DNA of 64,000 bases from Streptomyces sp. MMG1121 (GCF_001280015.1 NZ_LGDV01000001.1:1-64000); one strand, 5' to 3'; positions 7,620 to 16,947 are shown, counted from the stretch's first letter. Program-made: numbers and translations. The notes: generated by a model from the letters alone, not told the origin.

Positions 7620-9563
7620 GTGAGGAAGCGGCGCGGGACGCCTGAGCCCGCGGTGTCGGAGTCCGAGCGGCTGCTGTTCGGCGGGCCGCTGCGGTACGAC
7701 ATGGGGTGGAACGAGCACGCGGACGCCTTTCTCGAACTGAGCTTTCGCGCGATGGTGGTCCGGCTGCCCGGCATGCTGGCGTCCAGCCTCCGGCTGGCCC
7801 TGCGGGCCGACGCCCGGGCCGCGCGGATCGTCCTGGCCGCCGAGGCGGCCCGCGGCGCCGCCCAGGCCGTGAGCCTGCTGGCCGTCAACAGCGCGCTCGG
7901 CAAGCTGCTGTCCGGCCCGGACATCGGGCAGCGGCTGCGCTCGGCCGCCCCCGCCCTGATCGCCATGGCCGCCATGGCCCTCGTGGCCGCGCTGCTGCGG
8001 GCGGCCTCCACCTTTGCCACCGGGCGGCTGGAGCCCAAGGTGGAGCGGGTGGCGACGGAGCGCTATCTGGAGCGGGCGGCGAACGTGGAGCTGGCCGCGA
8101 TCGAGGACCACGCCTTTCACAAGCTGCTGGACACCGCCCAGTACGGCGCCGAGTCCGCCCGCCGCATGATCTCCTGCGGCACCCGGGTGATCAGCGCGCT
8201 GATCTCGCTGATCGCGGCGGCCGGTGTGCTGGCGGTCCTGCATCCGCTGCTGCTGCCACTGCTGGTCACGATGACCCTGCCCAGCGCCTGGGGCGCGCTG
8301 ATCAACGCGCGGCGCCGTTACGAGTCCTTCCACACCTGGGTGCAGCACGCGCGGGCGGGCCGGCTGATCAGCGGTCTGCTCACCGAGCCCGCCGCCGCTC
8401 CGGAGATCCGGGTGCACGGGGTCGGCCCGTTCCTGCTGCGCCACTTCCGGTCCATGTCGGAGACGGCGGAGGCGGAACAGGCCCGGCTGTCCCGGCTGGC
8501 CGCCCGGACCGGCCTGATCGCGGCGGCCTGGACGGGCCTCGCCACACTCGCGACCTACGCCACGCTGGGCGCGCTGCTGCTGGCCGGTGCGATGGCCCTG
8601 TCGGTGGCCGGTACGGCGGTGATCGCGATCCGCACCGGGGCGTCGAGCCTGGACACGCTGGTACTGGAGATCAATCAGCTGCACGAGGAGGCCCTGTTCG
8701 TGGGCGATCTTCAGCGGCTGTACGCGGAGGCGGCCGAACGGGCCATCCCGGCGGGCGGCGCGGCCCTGCCCAGGGACCCGAAGGAGATCAGGTTCGAGAA
8801 CGTCACCTTCGCCTATCCGGGCGACGCGGCCCGCCCCGCGCTGGACGACGTCACCCTGACTCTCCCCCTCGGCCGGATCATCGCGCTCGTCGGCGAGAAC
8901 GGCTCGGGCAAGACGACGCTGGTCAAGCTGCTCGCGGGCCTGTACACGCCGGACCGGGGCCGGATCCTGTGGGACGGCGTCGACGCGGCGCGGGCGGACC
9001 GGCGGCTGCTCGCCGAGCGCGTCGCGATGGTGGCGCAGGACTTCAAGCGCTGGCCGTTCACGGCCCGGGTCAATGTGGCCGTCGGCCGCTCCGCCGCGCC
9101 CCTGACCGAGGAGGGCCTGGCCACGGCGGTCGCGGCGGCGGGGGCCGAGGAAGTGGTCGCGGATCTGCCCCGCGGCCTGGACACCCTGCTGGCCCGTAAC
9201 TTCAGCGGCGGGCACGAGCTGTCCGGCGGGCAGTGGCAGCGGCTCGGCATCGCCCGGGCAGCGTACCGGCGCGGGCGGGTGCTGATCGTGGACGAGCCGA
9301 CGGCGGCGCTGGACGCGCGGGCCGAGCTGGAGGCGTTCGAGAAGATCCGGGCGCTGGCGGGCAGCGGGCAGACGGTCGTGCTGATCACCCATCGGCTGGC
9401 CTCGGTCCGCCATGCCGATCTGGTGCACGTGCTGGAGCAAGGGCGCCTGGTGGAGTCCGGCACGCCGCAGGAGCTGCTGGCCAGGGGCGGTGTCTACGCC
9501 GAGCTGTACGCACTGCAGGCGGACCAGTTCACGGCGCGGGTGCCGGCGCCGAAGCCCGCCTGA
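7620..9563 (+). CDS. ABC exporter, fused membrane and ATPase domains
   Basis: 647 aa, half-exporter layout. A hydrophobic domain (residues about 50-345) is followed by a nucleotide-binding domain with Walker A GENGSGKTT (425-433), Q-loop Q473, signature LSGGQ (534-538), Walker B VLIVDEP (554-560) and switch His591. It probably works as a homodimer; the substrate is unknown. The start is GTG at 7620 with GGGAGG about 6 bases upstream; GTG at 7617 is also in frame. Only 4 bp separate its stop from the convergent small gene. The 200 bp before it hold no gene that I can see. Confidence 0.9.
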   Translation: MRKRRGTPEPAVSESERLLFGGPLRYDMGWNEHADAFLELSFRAMVVRLPGMLASSLRLALRADARAARIVLAAEAARGAAQAVSLLAVNSALGKLLSGPDIGQRLRSAAPALIAMAAMALVAALLRAASTFATGRLEPKVERVATERYLERAANVELAAIEDHAFHKLLDTAQYGAESARRMISCGTRVISALISLIAAAGVLAVLHPLLLPLLVTMTLPSAWGALINARRRYESFHTWVQHARAGRLISGLLTEPAAAPEIRVHGVGPFLLRHFRSMSETAEAEQARLSRLAARTGLIAAAWTGLATLATYATLGALLLAGAMALSVAGTAVIAIRTGASSLDTLVLEINQLHEEALFVGDLQRLYAEAAERAIPAGGAALPRDPKEIRFENVTFAYPGDAARPALDDVTLTLPLGRIIALVGENGSGKTTLVKLLAGLYTPDRGRILWDGVDAARADRRLLAERVAMVAQDFKRWPFTARVNVAVGRSAAPLTEEGLATAVAAAGAEEVVADLPRGLDTLLARNFSGGHELSGGQWQRLGIARAAYRRGRVLIVDEPTAALDARAELEAFEKIRALAGSGQTVVLITHRLASVRHADLVHVLEQGRLVESGTPQELLARGGVYAELYALQADQFTARVPAPKPA

Positions 9564-9567
9564 GCGG

Positions 9568-9744
9568 TCACTGGACGCCGTCGGCGCCGCGGACGATCAC
9601 CAGGAACGTGTCCGTCGCGAGGTCCATGACGACCTCGGCGGGCAGACCTTCCAGCCGCCGCGCCTGCGCGAACTCCTCCGCGGGCCAGGATCCCCGCGGA
9701 CCACCGGCGGGAAAGCGCTCGAGCACCGTTCGCCCGTTCACCAT
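9568..9744 (-). CDS. Small conserved protein, 58 aa
   Basis: Short gene with a good ribosome site: GGAGG at 9751-9755, 6 bases before the ATG. The product runs MVNGRTVLERF, then GSWPAEEFAQARR and a hydrophobic strand VVMDLATDTFLVIV near the C-terminus, ending at VQ. Codon third positions are almost all G/C, as in real genes here. It has no cysteines and no membrane segment. I do not recognise a named family. It converges on the ABC exporter; its upstream region is relatively AT-rich and contains the palindrome ACGAATTCGT at 9857-9866. Confidence 0.75.
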   Translation of the reverse strand: MVNGRTVLERFPAGGPRGSWPAEEFAQARRLEGLPAEVVMDLATDTFLVIVRGADGVQ

Positions 9745-9919
9745 CACGCACCTCCAGAAAGCGTCGCTCTTCTAGGAGTTAACGCCCTGGAGAACACAAA
9801 CGCCTCGCTCAGCGACGGCACTGAGACATTACCTACACCCGTTCGGCGCGGGCCGTACGAATTCGTTCACTTCATGAAACCAGAAGCACACGCAGCGTAA
9901 ACAAAGCCGCACATCCGGG

Positions 9920-10570
9920 TCAGCAGTCGTACTCGTCGTGAAGGCGGAGCCGGTCGCTGCCGGCGGGGCTGCGGCCGAGCGCGGTGAGGTCGAGGAGACC
10001 GGCGAGGGTGCAGGCGCCGTCCAGCCCGTCGTCGTGGACCGAGTAGGTGTGGAAGACCCGGTCGTTCTCGCGCAGGAAGCAGCTGATGCCGGGCCGCTCG
10101 ACCAGGCCCTGGTCCGACTCCACGGTGGCCTCGAAGTCACGGTTGAAGTCGCCGTGGGACGACACGTACGAGTACCAGGGCACCGCCCAGCCCATCCGCG
10201 CCTTGAACGGCAGGATCCGGGTGAACGGGGCCCGGGAGACGGACGCGAACGCGGTGTTCCGGGCGCGCAGGTGGGCGAGGTGACCGAGCTGGTCCAGGAA
10301 GGCCGAGCAGCAGGGGCAGCCGCTCTCCCACTCCGGCGCGAACATGAAGTGGTGCACGACGAGCTGGGCCCGCCCCTCGAAGAGGTCGAGAAGCGTGGCC
10401 TTTCCGTCGCCGCCCTCGAAGACGTACTCCGTGTCGACCTCGACCATGGGCAGCCGCCTCCGCTGCGCGCCCAGTGCCTCACGCGCCCGTCTGACCGCCT
10501 CCTCCTTGCGCAGCAACTCCTCGCGCGCCGCGCGCCACTGCTCCCGCGAGACGATCTCCGGTAGCGGCAT
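9920..10570 (-). CDS. DUF899 thioredoxin-like family protein
   Basis: 216 aa. The DUF899 family has a thioredoxin-like fold; the motif GCPCCSAFLDQLGHL near residues 84-98 is the cysteine site, preceded by VVHHFMFAP. WAVPWYSYVSSHGDFNRDF is a family hallmark. A dithiol or peroxidase-like function has been suggested for the family, but no substrate is known. The ATG at 10570 is preceded by AGGAGGG. Downstream of it lies the AT-richer gap shared with the 58-aa gene. Confidence 0.88.
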   Translation of the reverse strand: MPLPEIVSREQWRAAREELLRKEEAVRRAREALGAQRRRLPMVEVDTEYVFEGGDGKATLLDLFEGRAQLVVHHFMFAPEWESGCPCCSAFLDQLGHLAHLRARNTAFASVSRAPFTRILPFKARMGWAVPWYSYVSSHGDFNRDFEATVESDQGLVERPGISCFLRENDRVFHTYSVHDDGLDGACTLAGLLDLTALGRSPAGSDRLRLHDEYDC

Positions 10571-10683
10571 GGGCCCTCCTGTCCGACGGTCGGTTCGAGA
10601 GGGTGACCGTCGCCGGGAGCGGAACTCATCGCTGCCCGCGAAGTTTTTTTCGCCGTGGGCGATGTACGGCGCGTCCGGGCCGG

Positions 10684-11850
10684 TCAGTACGTCACGGGCA
10701 GGGCGTTCAGTCCCCGGGCCCGCATCGACGGACGCCAGGTCGGTTCACCTTCCCCCAGGGCGAGTTCGGGGAGGCGCTCCAGCAGGGCGGCCAGGGCGAT
10801 CTCCGTCTCCGCACGGGCCAGCGGCGCGCCGAGACAGTAGTGGATGCCGTGGCCGAGGGTGAGATGGCCGGCGGCGTCGCGGGAGAGGTCGAGGCGGTCG
10901 GGGTCGGGGAAGCGGGCGGGGTCGCGGTTGGCGGCGGACAGGGAGACCCAGACGGTCTCGCCGGCCGGAATGGTCACCCCGGAGATGGTCACGTCCTCGA
11001 CCGGGAACCGGCGCATGGCGAACAGCATGGGTCCCTCGTAGCGGGCGAACTCCTCGACCGCCGCCGGGAGTCGTGCCGGGTCCTTGCGCAGGGCGGCGAG
11101 CTGGTCGGGGTGCCGGAGGAGGGCGAGGATCGCGTTGCCGATGAGCTGGACCGTGTTCTCGTACCCGGCGAAGAGGATGAGGAAGGCGAGGGAGACCAGC
11201 TCGTCCTCGCCGAGCCGGTCGCCCTCGTCGCGTACGGCGATCAGGTCGCAGAGGAGGTCGTCGGCGGGCGCCCGGCGCTTGGTCGCGAGCAGCCGGGTGA
11301 GGAAGCCGAGCATCGCCGCCATCGCCTCCTTGGTGGCGTGCGGACGGGCCGGGTCGGGGGCCGTGAGGCTGTCGGTCCACTGCCGGAAGTCCAGCCGGTC
11401 CCCCTCCGGGATGCCGAGCAGGTCACAGATGACGGTGATCGGCAGCGGGGCGGCGTAGGAGGCGACCAGGTCCGTGCTGCCGTGCGGGCCGAGCGCGTCC
11501 AGGAGACGGTCGGCGGTACGGCGGATCGGCTCGCGCAGCCGCTGCACCCGGCGCGGGGTGAAGGCCCGGCCGACCAGACGCCGGATGCGGGTGTGGTCGG
11601 GCGGGTCCATGTTGAGGAGGTTGGCGTCGAGGGCGGGCGGCAGGGACAGACCCTTGTACCGGCCGGCCGCGCCGCTCCGCTTGTCCAGCGACAGCCGGGG
11701 GTCGGCGAGCGCGGCCCGGACGTCCTCGTACCGGGTGACGAGCCAGGCAGCGGTGCCGTCGGGCCCGGCGATGCGCTGCACGGGCGCGGTGTCGCGCAGT
11801 CGCCGGTAGACGTCGTAGGGGTGGGAGATGAGGCCGGCCTCGAGTTCCAT
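10684..11850 (-). CDS. Cytochrome P450
   Basis: 388 aa soluble bacterial P450. ExxR motif at E267-R270, heme-binding loop LGHGIHYCLGAPLAR with C339. The I-helix reads AGYENT at 228-233, so the acid E231 is kept but the usual Thr/Ser at the next position is N232; oxygen activation may rely on another residue or substrate hydroxyl. The ATG at 11850 is preferred; ATG at 11856 is 2 codons upstream. No ferredoxin or reductase is adjacent, so electrons must come from elsewhere. Substrate unknown. The 237 bp upstream show no gene. Confidence 0.92.
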   Translation of the reverse strand: MELEAGLISHPYDVYRRLRDTAPVQRIAGPDGTAAWLVTRYEDVRAALADPRLSLDKRSGAAGRYKGLSLPPALDANLLNMDPPDHTRIRRLVGRAFTPRRVQRLREPIRRTADRLLDALGPHGSTDLVASYAAPLPITVICDLLGIPEGDRLDFRQWTDSLTAPDPARPHATKEAMAAMLGFLTRLLATKRRAPADDLLCDLIAVRDEGDRLGEDELVSLAFLILFAGYENTVQLIGNAILALLRHPDQLAALRKDPARLPAAVEEFARYEGPMLFAMRRFPVEDVTISGVTIPAGETVWVSLSAANRDPARFPDPDRLDLSRDAAGHLTLGHGIHYCLGAPLARAETEIALAALLERLPELALGEGEPTWRPSMRARGLNALPVTY

Positions 11851-12087
11851 GAACATCAGCCTACGGGGCGTCAGGTGCCGTGCTCGCGCCTGCGCGACCG
11901 TGGTCCGGACGGGGTCCCAACTCCCGTACGGCCGCGGGCGGATCGAGGGCGAGCACGTCGCGTTCACACATCAGAGCACGGCGGTCGACGACGGCCGTGC
12001 GGACGTCGCGGGGGCGCGCGCTGCGGCCGAGGGTGGCGGCGCGGGGCTCGGACGGGACGGGTGCGCGGGCGGCCGGACTCCGTATGA

Positions 12088-14034
12088 CTACGCGGTGGCG
12101 GGCAGCGGCACCTCGATCCCCTGGAGTGCCAACTCTCCCAGTGCTTCGCGTAGTTGCCCTACGTGCCGGGGAGTGAGGCGGCCGGTGTCGTCGAGGTGTA
12201 CGGCACAGGCGGTGGTCGTGTCGACAAGTCGCTCCAGGACGTCGGCGACGGCGTCCGTGCCTGCGGTGTGCCGGGCCAGGGCCGGCAGTTCGGCTGCGGC
12301 GAACGCGATGGCGGTGCGGGCCTCGGCGAGAGTGCGGTAGGCCTCCCGGCGCAGCACCCAGCGCTCGGCACGGTCGCCGGACTCACCCAGACGGCTGCCG
12401 GACTCGCCAAGCCCCTCGCCCGGCCGCCCGAGACGATCACCGGACCGGCCAGGACCGCCCCCGGACGCGCCAGCACCGTGGCCGCCGGACTCGCCCAGGA
12501 CATGCGCGAGATAGGCGTGTGCGGCGCCGGCGGCCACGGTGAGGCGGGCCCGTACGGCGCCGCCCCGTTCCCCCGGCATCGGCAGATGTCCGACGACCAG
12601 CACGAGCGCGCACGCCAGTAGTGTCTCGCCGATGCGGCTGAGGGAGGCCTGCGGTTCGCCGCCGACCATGATCAGGGCGAGGACGAGGACGGTGACGACG
12701 GCGGTCAGCGCGGCGAAGTGCCGGGTGGCGACCGGGACGAGCGCCCCGCAGACCGCGACCAGCGCGATCAGCCCCGCCGGACGCGGCAGCAGCGCGGCGA
12801 ACCCGGCGAACACCACGGCGCCCAGCACGGTCCCGGCGGCCCGGCACAGCACGCGGGAGGCGAGCGGCCCGAGGTCGGGCTTGACGAGGAAGACGGCGGT
12901 GGCGGGCAGCCAGTACCAGTGCTGGTGGTGGCCGTACCAGCGGGTGTGGTGCAGCGCCTGCGCGATGGCGGCGCTGGCCCCGAAGCAGAGGGCGACGCGC
13001 AGCCCGTACTCGCGGCCGCCGGTGCCGAACACGGCCCGCACCACGTCCTTCGGACTCCGTCTCCGAGCGAGCAACCGGTGGGCAGCGCCCTCCGCCCGGT
13101 CGAAGACCTCGGCGGCGCGCAAGAGGGCGTCGTCCAGGGCACGCAGGGCGGGCGCCGACCGGTGCGGGGCGGGCAGCGGGCCGGTGCCGGTGTTGCCGCG
13201 GACGGCGGCGGCGAGCAGCCGGGGCCCTTCCGCGGCCCGCGCGGCCAGGGGCTCCCCCGCCCAGTACAGGGCGGTGGCGGCCTCGGCGAGGGGCAGCGCG
13301 GCCGCGTACTGGGCGTGCAGCCGGCGCTCGGCGGCGGAACCGGCGTACCGGCGCAGCCGGGGTCCGGCGAGGGCGTCCTGGGCATGGTCGAGGGCGGCGG
13401 TGAGCCCGGCCCGCCGGGCGGCGGCCCGGTCACCGCCCACGGCGTCGAGCAGCGCGGCGACCGCGTCGTACACGTCGGCCACCGCCTCCCGCTCCCCGTC
13501 GAAGCGGAAGTCCCCGGCGAGCGAGCCGGGCGTGGGCAGCGCGAGCCGCAGCACGAGCAGCCAGCCGGCCCCGGCGAGGAAGGCGAGCGCCCGCTGCCAG
13601 CCGCTCTCGGCCGCGGGCATCCCGGCGCCGAGCGCGGCACCGACGAGCAGTTGGGTGCCGGCGGCGGAGGCGACGGGCCCGACCGCGCTGATGCCGCCGG
13701 CGGCCAGCCCGAACAGGGTGAGCACCAGGGTGAGCGGTACGGCGGCCAGCCCCTGCCCGGCGTACGTGCCCGCGAGCAGCCCGAGGGCACCGGCCAGCGC
13801 GGGTGCCCCGAGCCGCTTGACGGAGGCCCGGCGGCTGCCGGGACGGTCGTTGATGCCGGCGAGCATCGCGGCGATGGCGGCGAGGACACCGCTGGGCAGG
13901 TGGCCGGCGAGCACGCCGGTGAGCAGCAGCGGCCCGGCGGCGAGCGCGCCCCGGGCCACCGCGCTCCAGGGAACGGGGCCGTGCTGGGCGCGCAGGGCGT
14001 GGGCGAGCCAGAGGGGGGCGGCGGGCCGGGACAC
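12088..14034 (-). CDS. FUSC family membrane protein
   Basis: 648 aa in two halves, each with a bundle of hydrophobic helices: about residues 25-165 and 355-500, joined by a soluble region and followed by a soluble tail. This is the FUSC/YccS/aromatic-acid-exporter-like pattern (LPSGVLAAIAAMLAGIND in the first half, KPDLGPLASRVLCRAAGT in the second). Such proteins are thought to export aromatic acids or related compounds. A low-complexity insert of Gly/Ser/Arg heptads (GESGSRLG type) lies near residues 512-555. GTG start with AGGAG just upstream. Substrate unknown. Confidence 0.85.
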   Translation of the reverse strand: MSRPAAPLWLAHALRAQHGPVPWSAVARGALAAGPLLLTGVLAGHLPSGVLAAIAAMLAGINDRPGSRRASVKRLGAPALAGALGLLAGTYAGQGLAAVPLTLVLTLFGLAAGGISAVGPVASAAGTQLLVGAALGAGMPAAESGWQRALAFLAGAGWLLVLRLALPTPGSLAGDFRFDGEREAVADVYDAVAALLDAVGGDRAAARRAGLTAALDHAQDALAGPRLRRYAGSAAERRLHAQYAAALPLAEAATALYWAGEPLAARAAEGPRLLAAAVRGNTGTGPLPAPHRSAPALRALDDALLRAAEVFDRAEGAAHRLLARRRSPKDVVRAVFGTGGREYGLRVALCFGASAAIAQALHHTRWYGHHQHWYWLPATAVFLVKPDLGPLASRVLCRAAGTVLGAVVFAGFAALLPRPAGLIALVAVCGALVPVATRHFAALTAVVTVLVLALIMVGGEPQASLSRIGETLLACALVLVVGHLPMPGERGGAVRARLTVAAGAAHAYLAHVLGESGGHGAGASGGGPGRSGDRLGRPGEGLGESGSRLGESGDRAERWVLRREAYRTLAEARTAIAFAAAELPALARHTAGTDAVADVLERLVDTTTACAVHLDDTGRLTPRHVGQLREALGELALQGIEVPLPATA

Positions 14035-14178
14035 GGGTCTCCTGTGCGTACGAGGGCGGGGTGGGCCTTCGGACGACGGTGGCCGGCGGACCGTGTCTCC
14101 ACGGTAGGGCGGATTCGCCGAGCAAACGGGGCCATCACGTTTCGGGGAGGTGAAACGTGCCCGGGACGGCCGGTTTCT

Positions 14179-14946
14179 TTATGAACGCAATGCCCCGGCG
14201 ATGATCTCCTCGACATCGGTCACGGCGGAGGCGAGGCTCTTCGGCGTGGCCCGCAACCCACCCACCACCGCGTCGATCCCGCGCAGCCCGGCCCGCTCCA
14301 GCAGCCGCTTCTCGTTGGTCACCCACTCCCCGCGCGCCGCGAGCACGGCGTGCCCGGCCTGGGCGGCGGCCGTGGCGATGGCGCCCGCGGTCTCGGTGAG
14401 GCGGCCGTGCGGGGCGTGTTGGTTCCTGGCGTAGTCGAGGGTGGCGCGGGCGGTGCCGTGCCAGCGCTCGGCCGCGGTGACGCGCAGCCTGTCCGGATAG
14501 TCCGCCGGGCGGGGCAGAGTGCCCCTGAGCACCTGGTTGACGGCCAGTTCCGCCACGACCAGATAGGTGGGGATACCGGCGAGGTGGAAGAGGAGCGGCT
14601 CCACTCGGAACCGCCCCTGCGCCGCCTCCGCCAGCTCGTGCTCGACCACGTCGAGGTCCCGGTAGTGCACATCGACCCGGCGTCCGTCGACGGTCAGCCA
14701 GGCCCCGCCGTTGAACACCCCGCCGCCCCAGCCGCCGATCTCGGACACCTCCCCCGCCCAGCCGACGGCGCGCAGATCGTCCGGGTCGAAGGGGCCGCGG
14801 TAGTAGACGGCCAGGTCCCAGTCGCTGTCGGGCCGGTGGGTGCCCTGGGCGCGGGAACCGCCGAGGGCGACGGCCTGGACGGCGGGGAGGCGGGCGAGGC
14901 GGTCGGCGGTGGCGGCGAGGAACTCGGGGTCGCAAGACGGTGGCAT
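14179..14946 (-). CDS. Pol-beta-type nucleotidyltransferase
   Basis: 255 aa. N-terminal nucleotidyltransferase fold: GGSRAQGTHRPDSDWDLAV at about residues 29-47 gives the GS motif and the first two acidic metal ligands (DSDWD); RRVDVHY near 88 supplies the third. All catalytic residues therefore appear present. The rest is helical. It starts 4 bp after the stop of the TIR gene, so the two are probably one transcript. Relatives include aminoglycoside nucleotidyltransferases and minimal nucleotidyltransferases; whether this one modifies a small molecule, RNA or protein is unknown. Confidence 0.8.
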   Translation of the reverse strand: MPPSCDPEFLAATADRLARLPAVQAVALGGSRAQGTHRPDSDWDLAVYYRGPFDPDDLRAVGWAGEVSEIGGWGGGVFNGGAWLTVDGRRVDVHYRDLDVVEHELAEAAQGRFRVEPLLFHLAGIPTYLVVAELAVNQVLRGTLPRPADYPDRLRVTAAERWHGTARATLDYARNQHAPHGRLTETAGAIATAAAQAGHAVLAARGEWVTNEKRLLERAGLRGIDAVVGGLRATPKSLASAVTDVEEIIAGALRS

Positions 14947-14950
14947 GCCC

Positions 14951-16909
14951 TCAGCCTGCCGCAGCCATCCCGAAGTCCGCTCCCGAGATGTCCGCGAGCC
15001 CCTCCGCGATACGCAGCAACGGCTCGCGCAGCGCGGCGAGATCGGCCCGCATCTGCGCCGCCTCCGGCCAGGCGAGCTCGTGGTCGAGCGGCGCGAGGTC
15101 GGCGGCGCGGCGGGCCTCGTACGCGGCGAGGCGGGGGTGCCAGGTGGTGGTGAAGGGCCGGATCGTGCCGTTGATCAGCGCGTAGGCGAGGCTCTGCACC
15201 GTGGCGGCGCCCTCGGGCGTGCCCTGTTCCAGGCGGACGCTGTAGGTGTGCAGCGTGTCGCGCGTGAAGTCGATGAGCGACTTCAGCGACGACAGCGCCT
15301 CGCGCAGACTGCCCGTGCCGGGGGCCAGTTCCTGCACACCGATCCGGGTGACCAGCTCGACCTGGATGTCGAAGGCCGCCATCCGCTCCGACTCGCTGGG
15401 GGCTGCTGACACGGGGACCTCCCTACGGCTTCCGGGTAGGGCCAGCGTAACCGGCTCGCGGTGGCCGCAGAGGGTGCGCAGGGCCGCGTGCCGCAGGGCT
15501 TCGGTGCGGGCGGGCGCGGGGTCGTGCTGGTACCAGGCGTGCAGGGTCACCGGATGGAGGGACCAGCGGTCGCCGTCCGCAGGGGAGTCGGCCGGCTCGG
15601 CGGCCGGGGTCAGCAGGCTGCGCGTGCGCAGTTCCGCGATGCCGTTGCCCGCGCGCCGGCCCGCGACGACCTGCGGCACCCGGTCGACGGCGGCCAGCAC
15701 CCGGAACACGTCCTCGGCGGTCACCGGCAGGGGGGACAGCGCCGCCGCACAGCGCAGGGCGTCCGCCGCGTCCGCGGTGTTCACGTCGTGGACGACGGCC
15801 GCCGTGACGTCGTCGCCGGCGAGCGCGTCGAGGAGGGAGCCGCCCCGGGCGTGCAGCCGGTCGTACAGGTCCTTGGCGCGGTGCCCGGCCTGGAGGGCGC
15901 GCCCCAGCAGGACCAGGGCCAGTGGGTGGCCACCGACCGCCTCGGCCAGCGCGCCGTGCCCGCCGACGAGTTCGCGCGCGTGGTCGTCGTCCAGCGGCCC
16001 CAGGTCGACCGGCGTCCCGAGGGCGTCGTACGCGCGGCTGCGCAAGGTGAAGACGGTGTGCCCGAGCGGGTGCGGCGCGGCCATCGCAGCGATCGTCCGC
16101 AGCGGGGCCCGCTCCTGGGCGACGGCGTCGACGGCGTCGACGATCCACAGGAACGGTCCGTCCACGCCGTCGAAGTGGCGGAGGAGGGACGGGGCGGCGC
16201 CGCCCAGTCCGCATGCGCGCAGCGACGCGTCGTAGTCCCGTCCGTCCAGTCGGAACACACCGCCGGGGTACGCCGCCTCGAAGCGGACCGCGTACTCGTC
16301 GGCCAGGAGCGTCTTGCCGATGCCGGCCATGCCCCGGATCTGCACCGTGCGGGTGGCGGCACGGCCGACGGTGAGCGGGGCCGCGTGCGCGTGCAGGGCG
16401 GAGTGCACACGCCAGAGTTCCGAGAGCCGGCCCACGAACTCGGGGTGCGGCTCCGGAGCCCGGTGCCGGCCCTGCCCGCCGTGCTCCCGGATGGTCATGG
16501 GTCCGGTCAGCCGCGCGACATGCTCACGCACGTCGGCCACGAGGGCGGCGGGGTCGTCCGCGGAGGCGTGCCGGGCGTCGCGGAGTTCGACGGGGTGGAT
16601 GTGCCCGGTGGCGGGCTCCGGGTTGACGACCATGACCCGGAGCCGTGGGTCGCCCTCGCCGAGTCCGGCGAGATAGGCGGTCGTGAGCTCCCACTGGCAG
16701 GCCTCCCGCTCCGGGTAGGCGGCCGAGTAGTAGGCCAGCAGCGCCTTGGAGCGGCCCAGTTCGCGCCGGATGGTGTCGCTGATGCCGGCGAAGGACGCGA
16801 CACCGGTCTCATCGGTGAACACCGTCAGCCCGCCGTCGCGCAGCGCACGGACGAGCGGACGGACCCGCTCCACATCACCGCGGCTATAGCTGAGGAAGAC
16901 GTCCCACAC
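14951..16909 (-). CDS. TIR domain / STAND-type NTPase protein
   Basis: 652 aa. Residues 1-135: TIR domain (VFLSYSRGDVERV); the expected NADase glutamate is present as E74 in CQWELTTAY. Residues 155-345: NTPase with FVGR (158-161), Walker A GMAGIGKT (193-200), Walker B FLWIVDAVD (253-261), TLRSRAY and a GGHPLAL GxP motif (326-332), as in NB-ARC/STAND proteins. Residues 350-495: helical or winged-helix-like. Residues 505-648: a domain with LREALSSL and WHPRLAAYE, also found in the divergent protein at 16948. GTG start. By analogy with TIR-STAND defence proteins it may destroy NAD+ upon sensing a trigger; this is inference. Confidence 0.85.
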   Translation of the reverse strand: MWDVFLSYSRGDVERVRPLVRALRDGGLTVFTDETGVASFAGISDTIRRELGRSKALLAYYSAAYPEREACQWELTTAYLAGLGEGDPRLRVMVVNPEPATGHIHPVELRDARHASADDPAALVADVREHVARLTGPMTIREHGGQGRHRAPEPHPEFVGRLSELWRVHSALHAHAAPLTVGRAATRTVQIRGMAGIGKTLLADEYAVRFEAAYPGGVFRLDGRDYDASLRACGLGGAAPSLLRHFDGVDGPFLWIVDAVDAVAQERAPLRTIAAMAAPHPLGHTVFTLRSRAYDALGTPVDLGPLDDDHARELVGGHGALAEAVGGHPLALVLLGRALQAGHRAKDLYDRLHARGGSLLDALAGDDVTAAVVHDVNTADAADALRCAAALSPLPVTAEDVFRVLAAVDRVPQVVAGRRAGNGIAELRTRSLLTPAAEPADSPADGDRWSLHPVTLHAWYQHDPAPARTEALRHAALRTLCGHREPVTLALPGSRREVPVSAAPSESERMAAFDIQVELVTRIGVQELAPGTGSLREALSSLKSLIDFTRDTLHTYSVRLEQGTPEGAATVQSLAYALINGTIRPFTTTWHPRLAAYEARRAADLAPLDHELAWPEAAQMRADLAALREPLLRIAEGLADISGADFGMAAAG

Positions 16910-16947
16910 GGCGACTTACCCTACTGTGGGTACCGGGGAGGGCGATC
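16910..16947. promoter_or_regulatory. Overlapping divergent promoter of the TIR locus
   Basis: Only 38 bp separate the two starts. On the minus strand TAGGGT (16917-16922) lies about 8 bases before the GTG of the TIR gene, allowing a nearly leaderless transcript. On the plus strand TACTGT lies ahead of GGGGAGGG, the strong ribosome site of the gene at 16948. The two genes must share regulation. Confidence 0.45.

Noticed and set aside
10621-10665. T7 run as a terminator after the P450 gene
   Set aside because: The T run is on the plus strand with only a 5-bp weak stem; the P450 gene is on the minus strand.
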